Shown one piece after another: positions 19,550 to 29,907 of a DNA stretch of 64,000 nt. Below the pieces are notes generated by a model. The model did not search any database. It had not been told where the DNA came from and was given only the letters and a program-made list of their open reading frames with translations. Positions within the stretch are counted from its first letter, which is position 1, and each line of letters begins with the position of its first letter. The DNA comes from Papio anubis (taxonomy: Eukaryota > Chordata > Mammalia > Primates > Cercopithecidae): positions 66,577,159 through 66,641,158 of the forward strand of contig NC_044986.1 in assembly GCF_008728515.1 (NCBI RefSeq), in the 5' to 3' direction. Both the position numbers and the translations under genes were made by a program.

Positions 19550-22500
19550 CTGTTGAGGAGTCAGAGAGCAAAAGGGGATGTGAGCCAGGAGGCAGAAAGG
19601 CTGGAGAAGGGAGGAGGACCATCTCCACCCTGGAGCCCCCAGGGCCGGGTAGGACTGGAAACCACCCCCCATGGTGACAGATGCTGAGCTTCTAGACATG
19701 AATACCTGCTGCCCACACCCGTTCCTGGCTTTACGTTCTCCTTCACACTCTCAATATCTAACACACTAGATAGTTCACTTATTTCACTTATCTTTCTCTC
19801 CACCTAGTGTCAGCTCCATGAGGGCAGGACTTTGATGTTTTGTTCATGCAGTCTCCCCAGTACCTGGAACAGTGCCTTATGCCAAGTGGGCTCTCAACAA
19901 AGGCTTGTTGGATGGATGGATGGATGGATGGATGAATGGATGAATGAATGAATGAATGAATGAATGAATGAGACCCACAGACATGTTTTGTTTGGCCTGT
20001 TCGGTGCATGGATGTGTGTATAGTTTTTTAAAGATAATTTCAGACATAAAGAAGCTTTGCCTAAATACTGCAGAATTCTATATACCCTTTGACCAGCTTA
20101 TGTTCAGATCTAATGTCACCAAAAAATATTTACCAAAACCAAAACATATACCTTGGTACAATCCTGTTATTAAGTGAACTATAGAACTCATTGGCATGAG
20201 TTGCACTAGTTTTTCCACTAATGTCCTTTTTCAGTTCCAGCATCCAATCTAGGACTCCATATTGCTTTTAGTTGTCACATCTCCCAAATCTTTTCCAATC
20301 TGGGTCAGTTCCTCAGTCTTTCCTTATCTTTCATGGCCTTGACATTTTTAAGAGTGCAGGTTATTTTATTTATTCACAGGTTTTTTTGTTCTTGTTTTTG
20401 TTGTTTTAGAGGCAAGGTCTCACTCCGTCGCCCATGCTAGAGTGCAGTGGTGAGATTATAGCTCACTGCAACCTTGACCTCCTGGGCTCAAGTGATCCTC
20501 CCGCCTCAGCCTCCCTAAAATATTTTGTAGAGATGGGGCCTCACTGTGGTTGTCCAGCTTGGTCTCAAACTCCCAGACTCAAGCAATCCTCCCGCCCTGG
20601 CCTCCAAAAGTGCTAGAATTACAAGTGCAAGTCACCATACCTGGCTTTTTTTTCTTTTTAAATAAACATACAATTTATTTTTTTGAGATGGGGTCTCGCT
20701 CTGTCACACAGGCTAGAGTGAAATGGTGACCATAGTTCACTGCAGCCTTGAACTCCTGGGCTCAAGTGATCTTCCCACTTCAGACTCCTGCATAGCCAGG
20801 ACTATAGGCACATACCACCATCTCTGGCTCAGGTCAGTGATTTTAGAGAATGACCCTCAGTTGAGGTCTACCTAATGTTTTCTCATGACTACTGGATTGG
20901 TGCAAAAGTGAACGTAGTTTTTGTCATTACTTTTGTTTTGCCATTACTTTTAATCGTTTAAGGGTACACATTGTTGGGAAGAATACCATAAAGCCATGTG
21001 TCCTTCTCAGTGTCTCAGCTGTCTGATGTCTGTATGGAGTACTTGTGATGTTCACCTTGATCACTTGGCTGAGGTGGTATCTGCCAGGCCTCTCCATGGT
21101 AGACTTAGTATTTTCCTTTCTTTTGTTTTAACTAAAAAAAATTGTTTTTAATAAAAAGAGGCAGGGCCTCACTATGTTGCCCAGGCTGGTCTCGAACTCC
21201 CACTTCAAGTGATCCTCTTGCATCAGCCTACAGAAGTGTTGGGATTACTGGCAAGAGCTACCACACCCGGCCTAGACTTACGGCTCTAATATTTTATTTT
21301 ACTTACGGATCTAATATTTCCTCTTTGTAAGTACTACATATTTAGAGGAAATTTATACTAAAGCTATGCAAATAACAATTTTACTCATATACTAGGGTGG
21401 AACAGATAAGTAAACATATTGTAGACAGCAGGAGCAAGGTTTTTCACTACAGGAGAAAGAATAAACAAACAAGGAGAGTTAGACTGGACTGGAGTTGGAG
21501 GTTTCTAGATGAACTCATGTCGTTTTCTTTTTTCTTTTGGATAGCTAAACAGACTGTTTTTCAAAAACCTGAATGTTACCAAACTTTAAAAATTGATCGA
21601 ACCGGGCGCGGTGGCTCAAGCCTGTAATCCCAGCACTTTGGGAGGCCGAGACGGGCGGATCACGAGGTCAGGAGATGGAGACCAGCCTGGCTAACGTGGT
21701 GAAACCCAAAAAACTAGCCGGGCGAGGTGGCCGGCACCTGTAGTCCCAGCTACTCGGGAGGCTGAGGCAGGAGAATGGCATAAACCCGGGACGCGGAGCT
21801 TGCAGTGAGCTGAGATCCAGCCACCGCACTCCAGCCTGGGCGACAGAGCGAGACTCTATCTCAAAAAAAAAAAAAAAAAAAAAATTGATCGATGTAACGG
21901 CCACACGTATTTTTTTTAAAAAGCTTTGCATGTCTTGTGAAAATATTAGAATACCAGCCAACGTTAGGCCCATCCTCCTTCACGGCCACAGTCAGCTGTG
22001 GCTGAGTCGAGTGTGCTTCAGTTTAGACCCCTCCCCTCCTCTCCCTGTTGTCTTCTCTCATTCATTTGCTTTACCTTTCCAGCCTCTGTTGGCTTTTGAG
22101 TCTGTGATGCTTTGACTAATCCAACTCCTGAATTTCGCAGATCAAACCAGATTAGATTAGTGGCAGAGAAGGGACCAGGGCCCAGATCTGTTTCCTCCCA
22201 GCTCAGCATCCCTCCCTCTCCACCATCAGGAGAAGAGCCTGCAAACCTTGGCTAGCTCACTCATAATGCCCACCATTTTCCCAGAGAGAGGGTGCATTGG
22301 GGCTGGCTACAAGCACTCATGGGGTGGGACTGAGGTTCTAGCAAGAGGAAGGGCAGGAGGGGGACAAAGAGCTGGTTACCAAGGAGGTTTCCTGAGTGGT
22401 TGGAGAAGAGGGGTCCCCCACTGGAGCCGCTGTGCACAGCACATGTGGTCTGCAGCATCACGGGCATGCCATCCACCTGCACCACAGCCGAAAGGATGCC

Positions 22501-25500
22501 TGAGGTCACCGAGGGCCCACAAGCCTGGCCAAAGACGCCAAAGCCCACCACACTCACAGCCTCGCCTGCCAGGAAGGGAAGGAGGGTGAAGCTGGGGACA
22601 CCTGTGTTACAGCAGGACTCACACTCCCTAACCCCCATCCCTACCCTCTCCAAACGCCCCAAACCTCTCCAGCCTTCAAGTTTCTGCTCAGATACTCCTG
22701 TCTCCAGAGAGCCTTCCCCAGGTCCCCTGGCTGGAAGAGGCTGGGAACCCCATTGAGCTCCTAGCACTGTATCTGCATGACCACTTCTGAGCAACAGGCT
22801 GTTCCCCAGTCCTCGTTCCCTGGACAGGCAGGGCAGTGACTTTTAGGAGTTCCTAACACCTAGCTACACGCTGAATAAATGTTTATAGAATTCACATCCA
22901 TCTCCTCCTGGGACTCCTAAGAAGTCTCTTGGTGAAAAGAAAAGGTGACGATGGCTATAAGGCAGCTATGACCTTCCTTTTCCAAGTGCAAGGCATGGAA
23001 ATAGTGCTTTACAGGCAACATCACACCCAGCCCTCACAACACCCAGAAGTAGGATACATTAGCCCCATTCCAAAGACGTGGAAAATGAGGCAGAGGAGAG
23101 TTAACAAGCCTGTCCAAGGACATGGGACTAGTAAGTGGCAGAGGAAAGATGCTCATCCGGAGCCCCTGCACCCTTCATCACCATATCACTGCCTCCATGG
23201 AGTGCGACATCGGTACTTATGTGGCAGCATCACAAAGCCTTTTACCCAAATCATGCCCCTGGAGCCTTGAAAGTGCCACGTGCCTCTCTGACCAGCCTGA
23301 AGTAACTGTTAAGGAACCCCAAAGCCCCGCATCCTCACACTACACTGCTGCAGGCACTCGGGGAAAGGGCGTGTTTTATCCTTCACAGGGTATTCCACAT
23401 TCCCTACCAGCATAAGAAGGGAGGCCTCCAAGGACCTTGACCAATGCCACCCTGACTTCATGAGAATGCCCAACACTGATTCTCTTTCCTGAGGCCCACC
23501 CTAGCCCAGAGGGGCCCTCCTTCAGGCTGCACCCTTGGTCCTTTACCTTCGTGGAAGTGCTCAGCGGGCACAGGGATGGGGACATCATCCAGGTCCTCCT
23601 CCAGGCTCACCACTGCTATGTCATAGGGACATGACTCCTCAGTGGCAAATACCACACGGCCCCAGATGGCCACACTCCTAGGAGCAAGCGAAACAAACAA
23701 CAGGCTAGCTTTCTAACTCCTCAGTTCTTGGGAGAAATCAAGGAGCTGAGAGTGACGGTAAAAGTCATGGACTTGGCGTCAGAAGATCTGGGTATCAGCC
23801 CTGAAATCGATCAGCCAGGCAACTCTGGGCAAGTCATGTAACCATTCTGTGGTATCTCCAAAGGTGGTTGACAACCTGTGCTACTTCTATAAAGTTTCCT
23901 GTACCTGAATAATCAACACTGACACTTAGTGAGTATTGTGGGCCAGGTTTGGTGTTAATGCTTTGTGGACATCATTTAGTCCTCACGACCCTATAAACTA
24001 GGCACCGGCATTATCTCCATTTTAGGTGGTATAACAGAGGCCCAGAGACCCTCAGTAACAGTCCCAACACCAAACAGAAAGTGGGAGGAGCCAAGGCAAA
24101 CACAACACTTTCCTTCACTGCCTCGTTGATACCCCCAACAATCCCATCAGTTGGTGGGGCAGATAAGACATGGTTTTACTCCTCTGGGTCCCTATTTACA
24201 CTACGTGGAAGGCTCCATTCCATGACATTTTGCATTAACTCCCAGGGAGGCAGCTTAGATAAATTAAGTGACTTGCCTAGGATCAGACAGGGGTGTCCTA
24301 CTACACACTCTGTAGGGGTAGCTTCCAACAGACCTAGCAGTCTCCTTAAGAGCAAGGGGCATGTGGGGGGAGTGGGAGGAATCTGGTAGGTTCCCATACA
24401 CCATAGGGAAACCTTCATCATCAGTCTTCCCAATAAAGTCATGGCTGTCCAATAAGCCACCAGTGGGGACACCTGTGGCAAAACTGGGCTGTGTTACCCA
24501 CACCTGGCTAAGCTTGGGGACTCAGGAAAGAGATTTGGAAAAGCCTGGGCTACAAGGCTGGGTTGAACCACGTACAGCTGCCTGGGCCATCCCCCTACAT
24601 TCTGATTAGGTAGAAACCCACGTTGTCATTTTCATTCAGAAGGGAAGCTCTGGCTAAGCTCTAAAAGATGGCTAAACTTAATAAACCCATCTCATTACCC
24701 CAGAAGGGCACCATCCTGGGCCTCTGGGACCTTATCAGTTTCAGAGGAGAAGCAGCAGAGTTAGGGAATATCTGTTCAAAGGGCCAGAGAACAGTGGGGT
24801 ATGGTGTGCAGGGTTTTCAGACAGCGAAGCTGCCCAGAAGAAACTCAGACTTTGAGGGGAGCTCAAAGATGCCCAGTTCCGGATTCAGGGTGTCCCACAG
24901 TACCCAAATCCAGAGCTGCTTGGAGCTTGACACCTTGCTCCTGATTCTCCCCGCGGGGGTTCTGGGTATAAAGGATGAGGGGAGGGTTTCAGGTCTCTAC
25001 CCACTACACCCCCAAAGCATCCGCATGACACAAGAAAAGCCTGCACAATACTCAAGAGTATTAGGCCTGGACCCAGACCTGAGACCTGGAAAGGGATGGA
25101 GTGGGGTCAGCCCTGTGGGCTTACTTGGGGGTGGTGGAGCGCACCAGGACCCTGGCTGCTTCCCGAGGGGACACGTGCCGGCAGGTCACTACAAGGCGGG
25201 GTGCCACAGCCACTCCGGAGCCCCATACGGTGCCGCACTCCACCAACACGGCCGCGGCTGCCCACAGGGGCCCGGAGTCTCGGAGGGGCAGACCCCACGG
25301 GACGCCCACCTCTGGCGGCAGGAGATCGGCCAGGGCAGCGGCGCTGGGGCGCAGGCGGCAGAGCGCGTCGCGGGCGGCGCGGAAAAGTGGGGCGGCGGCG
25401 CAGAGCAGCGTGAAGCCCACCCATTCGCCGGCCTTCCAGCAGAGCGGCGCCGCCACCAGCGCCACCAGCGCCCCCGCGGGCCGCGCGGTGAACACGCCGC

Positions 25501-26290
25501 CGCCCTCGGTGCCAGGCAGGCAGCGTGCGTCGGTAAGCAGCAGCGGGCCGGCCACGTTGCTGAGCACCCCGCAGCTCAGCGTGTTGAGAAAGATGTCAGG
25601 GCAGAAGGCGCCGAAAGGGGAGCCGCAGACCAGCAATGGCGCGCCCTTGGGCACGGCCCCGAGAGGCGACACGGTCACGGCCGGCCCGCGCTCCTCCTCC
25701 ACCTCCTCCTGGCCTAGCCGCACGCCCAGTAGCGCGAACCAGCCCAGCGCTCTCAGTTGATCCGCCTCCTCCTCCTCCGACACTTCGTCATCCGGCGCCG
25801 CGCTCGAGAAACGCCACTGTTCCGCCGCCTCGTCTCCGAAGAGGCGCGCGAAGTGGGCCCAGAAGGCCGGGCAGCTCAGCAGCAACAGCAGCTCTGCGGG
25901 AAGCCGGGGCTGCAGAGGACGCCCGCGGGACGGAGCAGGTGGGCCGGGCTCGAGGCCCGCGCACTGGGGCGTGCACAGCACTGGGCGGCCCCGCTCCGCG
26001 CCGCCCCCGGGACCCGCGGCCGTTGGGGCCCACTGCACGTGCAGGCGCAGGTCGTCGCTGCAACTGTCGCCAGGCAGGAAGGCGGCGCCGGCCGCCGTCA
26101 GGACTTCGCTGCCAGCTCGCAGGAAGGGGACGAAGATGCCCCCGTGGCAAAGCACCAGGCCCGGGCTACGGCTCAGGATTACCCCGCTGCAGCTCCATGG
26201 GCCCGCCTCGGGCCGTCCGGCCCGGGAGGCGCTCACCACGCAGCCCGCCTGCTCGGCCGCCCTCATGGCAGACCCCCACTGCCTTCCCAT
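19332..26290 (-). CDS. TYSND1: TYSND1: peroxisomal leader-peptide processing protease (complete)
   Basis: Four exons (25125-26290, 23547-23677, 22380-22565, 19332-19549) total 1,701 bases including stop, giving 566 residues, the same as human. TYSND1 is a trypsin-like serine protease of the peroxisome matrix that removes the PTS2 leader of enzymes such as ACAA1, PHYH and AGPS and cleaves PTS1 proteins such as ACOX1, SCP2 and HSD17B4. Seen here: His372 in TCRHVSP, Asp408 in CPYDIAVV and Ser481 in HSGSSGGP form the triad; Cys110, the known self-cleavage site, is in LCTPQCAG; an acidic stretch DDEVSEEEEAD lies mid-protein; the C-terminus is SKL, a classical PTS1. The start is the ATG at 26,290 in a good context (gccATGG); human has Arg at residue 2 where this has Gly. 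No break was found. Confidence 0.98.
19845..19971 (+). repeat. L2 3' end followed by (TGGA/TGAA)n microsatellite
   Basis: 19,800-19,907 reads like the L2 3' end ('agctccatgagggcaggact', 'ccagtacctggaacagtgcc', 'aacaaaggcttgttgga'). 19,908-19,971 is a tetranucleotide run shifting from TGGA to TGAA. It lies in TYSND1 intron 3. Confidence 0.75.
20396..20646 (-). mobile_element. Alu, internally deleted
   Basis: 'agaggcaaggtctcactccg' to 'gtcaccatacctggc'; the centre is missing. Confidence 0.85.
20677..20829 (-). mobile_element. Alu monomer
   Basis: 'gagatggggtctcgctctgt' to 'cataccaccatctctggct'; only one monomer is present. Confidence 0.8.
20892..20956 (+). mobile_element. MADE1-like (Hsmar1-derived) fragment
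   Basis: 'ttggtgcaaaagtgaacgta' followed by 'gtttttgtcattactttt' and a second 'gttttgccattactttt'. This is the left half of a MADE1 mariner MITE with part of it doubled; the right inverted repeat is absent. Confidence 0.65.
21150..21273 (-). mobile_element. Alu half element
   Basis: 'ggcctcactatgttgcccag' to 'agctaccacacccggcc'. Confidence 0.8.
21602..21884 (+). mobile_element. Young AluY with Old World monkey-type variants
   Basis: Target duplication 'aaaattgatcga' on both sides. The variants 'aaaactagccgggcgaggtg', 'ggcataaacccggga' and 'gagatccagccaccgcactc' mark the cercopithecid AluY lineage. About 18 bases around 'tctctactaaaaatac' are deleted. Confidence 0.93.
22380..22565 (-). CDS. 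TYSND1: TYSND1 coding exon 3 (catalytic serine)
   Basis: 186 bases, from GEAVSVVGFGVFGQ to SNHSGNLLG, containing Ser481 in GSSGGP. The acceptor 'ggcag' is above 22,565 and the donor 'gtaacc' at 22,374-22,379. Confidence 0.97.
22955..23160 (-). repeat. MIR
   Basis: Antisense MIR text: 'agtgctttacaggcaacatc', 'ccctcacaacacccagaagt', 'aaaatgaggcagaggagagt' and 'actagtaagtggcagagg'. It lies in TYSND1 intron 2. Confidence 0.65.
23547..23677 (-). CDS. TYSND1: TYSND1 coding exon 2 (catalytic aspartate)
   Basis: 131 bases, from SVAIWGRVVFATEESCPYD to AEHFHEG, with Asp408. The acceptor 'ctcctag' is above 23,677 and the donor 'gtaaag' below 23,547. Confidence 0.97.
23905..24075 (-). repeat. MIR-like fragment
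   Basis: 'gtgagtattgtgggccagg', 'catcatttagtcctcacgac' and 'ggcattatctccattttag' occur in MIR order. It lies in TYSND1 intron 1. Confidence 0.55.
25125..26290 (-). CDS. TYSND1: TYSND1 coding exon 1 (start, Cys110, catalytic histidine)
   Basis: 1,166 bases, very GC-rich. It starts at the ATG at 26,290, encodes 388 residues and ends within Lys389 at the donor 'gtaagc' (25,119-25,124). An upstream in-frame stretch has no ATG, only TTG, after an in-frame TAG. Confidence 0.97.
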
Positions 26291-26640
26291 GGCCTGTAGG
26301 CCCGACACTCGGGGGCTTCTCCGAGAAACCGCAAGCAAGCAAGCGAGCGACAACCCCTACCCGGTCCGGCTGAGCCGGCCTAGCGCCACCCACACCTGGA
26401 AGCGAGAGGCGCAAGCTCTCACTCAGGTCTTCCTCATCGAGCCCGATTGGCTAAGCCCCAACTGACCCGACCCGATTGGCTGGGCTTGTCCCGAGCTCTG
26501 ATTGGCTGCCTATTCTGATTCTCCTTTCCCCGCCCTCGTTGGTTTGTCCAACCTGTGGGACAGAGCCTCTGCCCCATTACCCCGGATGAGCCCCGGGGAG
26601 AGTAAGAGGCGTGCGGCGTCATAGGGAATCCGAGGAGAGG
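26291..26640 (-). promoter_or_regulatory. TYSND1: TYSND1 promoter with CCAAT-box array
   Basis: GC-rich sequence upstream of the ATG with no TATA box. Three CCAAT boxes, all on the minus strand, lie at 26,446-26,450, 26,475-26,479 and 26,501-26,505. Spacing is 29 and 26 bases, near three and two-and-a-half helical turns; the flanks (CAAT next to CGG, TCAG) suit NF-Y. Confidence 0.7.
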
Positions 26641-27074
26641 AGGGTGGGTTCCTTCAAGTCTAGTCGCTTGTTTGCTGGACTGTGGAAAAGGGAATAGAAA
26701 TGAGCGCTGACGTGGCTAGATTTGCCCAGGCCGTGACAGTACCTGTTAGCATCTGCCCAGGTCTAGGCGACCTTCGGCCTCTGACCCCTGGGATAATATG
26801 GATCAAGGAAATCCTTGGCCAATTCAATATTTTGAAAATTTAAAAGTAAACCCTATAGCAATCCACTAGGGGGCATGGAACTCTCAAGATTACTCCTAGG
26901 ATTTTTTTTTGCTGCCAAAGCCCCAACACAAATCTCCGAGAAACTGAATTTGCTGTAAATTAAATTGCCCTTTAAATCGACTATGATGAACAGTAGCTGA
27001 AATCAAAAATTTTAATCATACAGCCCTATATTTTGCAGTGTGCACATTTCACATAACATAACCACCGGCCAGGA

Positions 27075-27400
27075 TTTATCTAGGCCAGGGTCCAAATACT
27101 TTCTGTAGAAGGCCAGAATGGAAACAGTTCCAGTTTGGGGGACCATACAATCTGTCTCAAATAGTCAGTTCTGCAGCTGTTGCATACAAAAGCTAAAGGA
27201 ATGGCGGTGGCTGTGTCCCAATAAAAAGTTACAGACGTTGAAATGTGAATTTCATATAATTTTTTTGTGTCCAAAAATAGCATTCTTTAAATATTTTTTC
27301 CAACCATTTAAATGTGTAAAAACCTTTCTTAGCTCACAGGCCATACAAACACAGGCAGCAGGCCCGAATTGACCCACAAGGGATAGTTTACCATCTCTAG
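27075..27400. mobile_element. Old hAT-type DNA transposon fossil
   Basis: Text such as 'ctttctgtagaaggccagaa', 'gtggctgtgtcccaataaaa', 'cttagctcacaggccatac' and 'caggcagcaggcccgaattg' matches a common non-autonomous hAT family in mammals. The exact family name is uncertain. Confidence 0.5.
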
Positions 27401-27662
27401 TGTACGCTAACATAAAACTTCTCTACTTTTCCAAAGAAGTACCCTTTAGGTCAGAGGAGGATGAAGGAATATGTCAAGGGTTGGGAGCTTCATGATACCC
27501 TCAATCAGTCACCACAAGCTAGACAGTTTACAAAGGTCTGCTTTATCATTGAATTGATAAAATACACATTAATTTTTATTAAGGTTACTATACTATACTA
27601 CCAGCATTTGTGAAAAAATATTCAATTGCTAATTTAAATTCTCTAACCTTTCTGCCTGAATT

Positions 27663-27968
27663 CTTTTTTTGTTTTTGTTTTTGTTTTTTGAGATGGAGTC
27701 TCACTCTGTCGCCCAGGCTGGAATGCAGTGGTATGATCTCGGCTCACTGCAACCTCTGCATCCTGGTCAAGCGATTCTCCTGCCTCGGCCTCCCGAGTAG
27801 CTGGGACTACAGGCGCACGCCACCATGCCCGGCTAATTTTTTGTATTTTCAGTAGAGATGAGGTCTCACCATGCTGGCCAGGCTGGTCTCGAACTCCTGA
27901 CCTCGTGATCCTTCCGCCTCGGCCTCCCAAAGTGCTGGGATTACAGGCGTGAGCCACCACACCCGGCC
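27663..27968 (-). mobile_element. Alu, full length
   Basis: Target duplication 'tctgcctgaattcttt' at 27,650-27,665 and 27,969-27,984; (TTTTTG)n tail. Confidence 0.95.
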
Positions 27969-28212
27969 TCTGCCTGAATTCTTTAAATAAAGTTAACACT
28001 GTTTGGTATAACACCAGCACAACACAGGATGATGCTCCCAGTACTCCCAGTAACACAAACCTGCTAGAGAAAGGAAAACGATTATCTATGATAGTATGAG
28101 GCAGGACTAAAATGAGGCCGTCTTGCCATAGCAGGCATTCTATGACACAGAAGGTGGCTTGATCAGAGCAAAATTTATCCCAACTTCCTAGCAATTAAAA
28201 GAGTTTTTCTCT

Positions 28213-28505
28213 TGGTGGAGCACAGGGGCTCACACTTGGAATCCCAGCACATTGGGAGGTTAAGGCAGGAGAATTTCCTGAGCCCAGGAGTTTGAGACCA
28301 GCCTGGACAACATGGTGAGACCTTAACTCTACAAAAATTTTAAAAATTAGCCAAGCACAGTGGTGCACCCCTGTGGTCCCAAGCTACTTGGGAGGCTGAG
28401 ATGGGAGGATCACTTGAGCCCAGGAGGTCGAGGCTGCAGTGACCTATGTTCATACTAATCCACTCCAGCCTGGGTGACAGAGCGAGACCAACTCAAAAAA
28501 CAAAC
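28213..28505 (+). mobile_element. Alu, full length
   Basis: Diverged start 'ggtggagcacaggggctcac'; tail 'caaaaaacaaacaaac'. Confidence 0.9.
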
Positions 28506-28781
28506 AAACTTTCTCTCTGGAGTCCAGTGATTCTCCCTCAATGCACAAGACTCCAGCATGAACTGTTGTGCGCTGGGTTTTTCTGTGTTTACAGCAGACC
28601 ATGGTAAAAAGAAGTCCCAAGTCACAGCCAGAACAGCCAAAGTAAGATCTTTGAGTGCTAGGCTCACTGACTGAGCCTTTAATCTTATGTTCCACTTTGC
28701 CTCAAACAAAACCAACTCATTTGCCCATACAACCCATGGCATCCTTTCATAGTAACAAGGACAACAGGACACCTCCAATAC

Positions 28782-29071
28782 TTTTTTTTTTTTGAGACGG
28801 AGTCTCACTTTGTCACCCAGGCTGGAGTGCAGTGGCGCGATCTCGGCTCACTGCAACCTCCGCCTCCCCAGTTCAAGCGATTCTCCTGCCTCAGCCTCCT
28901 GAGTAGCTGGGATTAAAGGTGCATCCGACCATGCCTGGCTAATTTTTGTATTTTAGTAGAGATGGAACTTCGCCATGTTGGTCAGGCTGGTCTTGAACTC
29001 CTGACCTCATGATCCGCCTGCCTCAGCCTCCCAAAGCGCTAGGATTACAGACACGAGCCACCGCGCCCGGC
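28782..29071 (-). mobile_element. Alu, full length
   Basis: Flanked by 'acacctccaatactt' and 'acatctccaatactt' as target duplication; ends 'accgcgcccggc'. Confidence 0.95.
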
Positions 29072-29244
29072 AACATCTCCAATACTTTAATACTTGGTTG
29101 AAAAGAACCCATTGCCCTGTTTCCCACTGTTTGTCCCAGTACTTTAGTTTTATGATCTCATTTGGGTTTTTCTAAAAGCAAGGCTTCCTACAAGCCTAGT
29201 AAAGGAAATTCTTTCCCATTGTGCCAAATGTAGCATTTAATTGA

Positions 29245-29531
29245 TTTTTTTTTTTTTTTTTTAAGAGAGTCTTGCTCTGTTACCCAGGCAGGAGTACAGT
29301 GGCGTGCACTCAACCTCCACCTTCTGGTTCAAGCAATTCTCCCGCCTCAGCCTCCGGAGTAGCTGGGAGCTACTCCGTGTACCACAATGCCCAGCTAATT
29401 TTTTGTATTTTAGTAAAGATGAGGTTTCACCCCTGTTCCCCAGGCTGGTCTCAAACTCCTGAGCTCAGACAATCCACCCACCTCAGCCTCCCAAAGTGCT
29501 AAGATTACAGCGTGAGCCACCACACCCGGCC
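29245..29531 (-). mobile_element. Alu, full length
   Basis: 18-base T-run, then 'aagagagtcttgctctgtta'; ends 'ccaccacacccggcc'. Confidence 0.92.
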
Positions 29532-29907
29532 AATTCTGTGTAAAATGAGTGAAACACAGCTAAAACTAGAGCTAGTCATTGCTGGCATGTTAATATGAGA
29601 TTTTGCTCAAACATCTGCCATCCCCATCCTGTTACAGAGATGACCAACAACCCTGGGTCCACAACATGTTCCAAATCTCTCAAATAGTACTAAATCTATT
29701 ACCTCTAGCACCCCACCCTTTTTCCCCCTCCTGGTGGCAAAATTCAAGTATCTCACACGTACCCTAAATGTCTCTTCCTCTATGTAGGGAACTTTTGGTT
29801 CCCTCCCCAAACAAATGGCATTGTTCAAACTCAGAGCTCAGAACCAATGCAAAAAAAAAAAAAAAAAAAAAAAAAAGAAAAGAAAGAAAGTAAGAAAGGA
29901 AATAGCA

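Larger units (their letters stand above)
26640..29900. other. TYSND1-SAR1A intergenic region
   Basis: About 3.3 kb with four Alus and an old DNA transposon. No gene is visible; 26,640-27,060 and 29,530-29,850 are plain unrepetitive sequence ending in a 30-base A-run near 29,850. Confidence 0.7.

Noticed and set aside
24668..25717. 349-codon open frame on the plus strand
   Set aside because: It runs antisense through TYSND1 exon 1, whose GC-rich codons leave few stops on the other strand. The reading has no recognisable domain and starts in intron sequence.
26291..26353. Upstream extension of TYSND1 by 21 residues
   Set aside because: The extension begins at TTG, directly after an in-frame TAG. 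The ATG at 26,290 agrees with the known protein start.
27643..28194. 183-codon minus-strand open frame
   Set aside because: Most of it is an Alu read in sense plus flanking intergenic sequence; Alu frames of this kind are frequent by chance.
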